NCBI GenBank assembly: GCA_900316035.1
Contig: ONBI01000009.1
Location: 1-41,904 of the forward strand
DNA: 41,904 nucleotides
Direction: 5' to 3'
DNA from: an uncultured Eubacteriales bacterium
GTDB taxonomy: Bacteria; Bacillota_I; Bacilli_A; RFN20; CAG-288
The position numbers and the translations under genes were made by a program. Positions within the stretch are counted from its first letter, which is position 1. Each line of letters opens with the position of its first letter. Below, piece after piece: positions 41,250 to 41,904 of this stretch. The notes beneath the pieces are model-generated. The model was not told where the DNA came from. It ran no database searches and saw only the letters and a list, made by a program, of their open reading frames with translations.

Positions 41250-41904
41250 GGCAGAGATCCTCCATTCCGTCATAATTGCCGCTTTCAAAGGCACGGACAC
41301 AGACCGTCGGAATCATACGCTTGGAAGCGAGATTCTGCTGGAGATTGAGTTCCTTGATGTAGGTTTCCCAGCTCGAATCCAAGGCATCGTTATCGCTATC
41401 GGTAGTAGAGGCTAAAGTGAGCTTGATGTACTTGTTGATGGCATCGGCCTTATCGCCTAAAACCGTGGTGTCGAAATCCTTACCGTACTTTTCCTTGAAC
41501 TTGGCCTTGTTGGATTCGTATAAGGAAATATCGCTGTTCTTATCGGAATCCTTGATCATCTTGATAACGGTTTCCTTACGTTTGTTGTAAGTGGTGCTGG
41601 AATTCTGATCGGCCTTGACGAAGTTGATAAAGGAAGGCTGTTCCGCATAGCTCGCGCTATTGAAGCCGGTCTTCGAAGTATCCGGATCGTTGACACGGTA
41701 ATACTGATACTTGTTGGTATAGTCGCCGTTTTTATCCTTCACGAAAGGATCGTTATTGACGATGATGAAATGGATACCCTGATAGCCGTTATCACCGCTA
41801 CCACTGCCACCGCGGGCAATGATGATCGGATGGCCATCGGTATCGCAGAGAATCTGACGACCGCTTCCTAAAGAAGTATAGGCACGTCCAGAAGAAGTAT
41901 AGGC
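41233..41904 (-). CDS. C-terminal part of a foldase-like exported protein (cut by the window edge)
   Basis: An open frame runs from the window edge (start outside) for 223 residues to the stop at 41233. Its first 25 residues are repetitive: the sequence AYTSSGR precedes a second AYTS. A strand pattern GYQGIHFIIVNND (about 42-54) recalls the end of a parvulin peptidyl-prolyl isomerase domain (GYHIIKV), and a charged helical tail follows. The end resembles the plan of the downstream lipoprotein, so the pair is possibly paralogous. A GTG at 41742 is not the start: the same frame continues upstream. No function is assigned beyond this. Confidence 0.7.
   Translation of the reverse strand, partial: AYTSSGRAYTSLGSGRQILCDTDGHPIIIARGGSGSGDNGYQGIHFIIVNNDPFVKDKNGDYTNKYQYYRVNDPDTSKTGFNSASYAEQPSFINFVKADQNSSTTYNKRKETVIKMIKDSDKNSDISLYESNKAKFKEKYGKDFDTTVLGDKADAINKYIKLTLASTTDSDNDALDSSWETYIKELNLQQNLASKRMIPTVCVRAFESGNYDGMEDLCHVEKK
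41872..41904 (-). repeat. 12-base direct repeat, period 21
   Basis: Minus strand GCCTATACTTCT occurs at 41893-41904 and again at 41872-41883. It encodes AYTS twice in a Ser/Gly-rich stretch of the partial gene, possibly part of a longer repeat beyond the window. Confidence 0.6.

Noticed and set aside
41250-41300. 17 extra N-terminal residues on the lipoprotein
   Set aside because: They spoil the signal peptide and overlap more of the upstream gene; GGAGG fits the ATG at 41249.
1-41904. Mycoplasma-type code (TGA as tryptophan)
   Set aside because: TGA ends sdaA's convergent neighbour, dtd, the OST-HTH gene and the helicase at the expected places, and tryptophans use TGG.
1-41904. CRISPR array, insertion sequence, prophage or integration site
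   Set aside because: No spaced repeats, transposase, integrase or phage genes are visible in any part of the window.

Overview
The window looks like the chromosome of a low-to-moderate-GC member of the Bacilli, close to the Mollicutes or Erysipelotrichia (uncultured gut lineages such as RF39 or RFN20 would fit). The reasons are a sufCDSUB-type Fe-S operon, a short eukaryote/archaeon-type prolyl-tRNA synthetase, strong AGGAGG ribosome sites, TTGNNN/TATAAT promoters and a lipoprotein with a clear lipobox. TGA ends several genes, so the genetic code is standard and not that of Mycoplasma. The lineage is an inference. No mobile element, rRNA, CRISPR array or prophage is seen.

Layout. Positions 1-607 (minus) hold a tRNA-Asn/tRNA-Glu pair and acpP. 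Positions 681-6470 (plus) hold an operon: a membrane-anchored degenerate GGDEF-EAL protein, proS, a three-domain aminopeptidase P and trmL. A free-standing structured RNA with its own promoter and terminator follows (6518-6691), then transketolase, an anchored surface protein, convergent L-serine dehydratase (sdaA) and rpsU (TTG start). Positions 11540-12096 are an unexplained gene-free stretch with hairpins. An ABC-2 exporter pair (12126-14473) converges on dtd-mnmA (minus), which is divergent from rarA. A TMEM86/YhhN-like membrane protein and two large fused ABC-FtsX-type transporters follow (17675-24016).

Positions 24107-32379 are the most unusual part: an HD phosphohydrolase, a protein with two OST-HTH/LOTUS domains and a DUF3825-like domain, and a 1,612-residue DUF4011 / superfamily 1 helicase / Vsr-like nuclease / DUF3320 protein. 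Each has its own promoter or terminator signals, but all three are nucleic-acid or nucleotide enzymes of families poorly understood in bacteria. They are a candidate RNA-processing or defence neighbourhood.

Positions 32436-38935 (minus) are the Suf operon, sufC-sufD-sufS-sufU-sufB, with mnmG as the last gene. SufD is only about half the usual length. A HIT protein and two lipoprotein/foldase-like genes (one cut by the window edge) finish the window.

Common threads. tRNA function recurs (ProS, TrmL, Dtd, MnmA, MnmG, two tRNAs), and the sulfur used by MnmA may come from SufS in the mnmG-containing operon. Both tRNA genes carry a C at a position that is almost always U (C33 in Asn, C55 in Glu). 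Several promoters lie so close to the start codon that leaderless or near-leaderless mRNAs are likely (sdaA, rarA).
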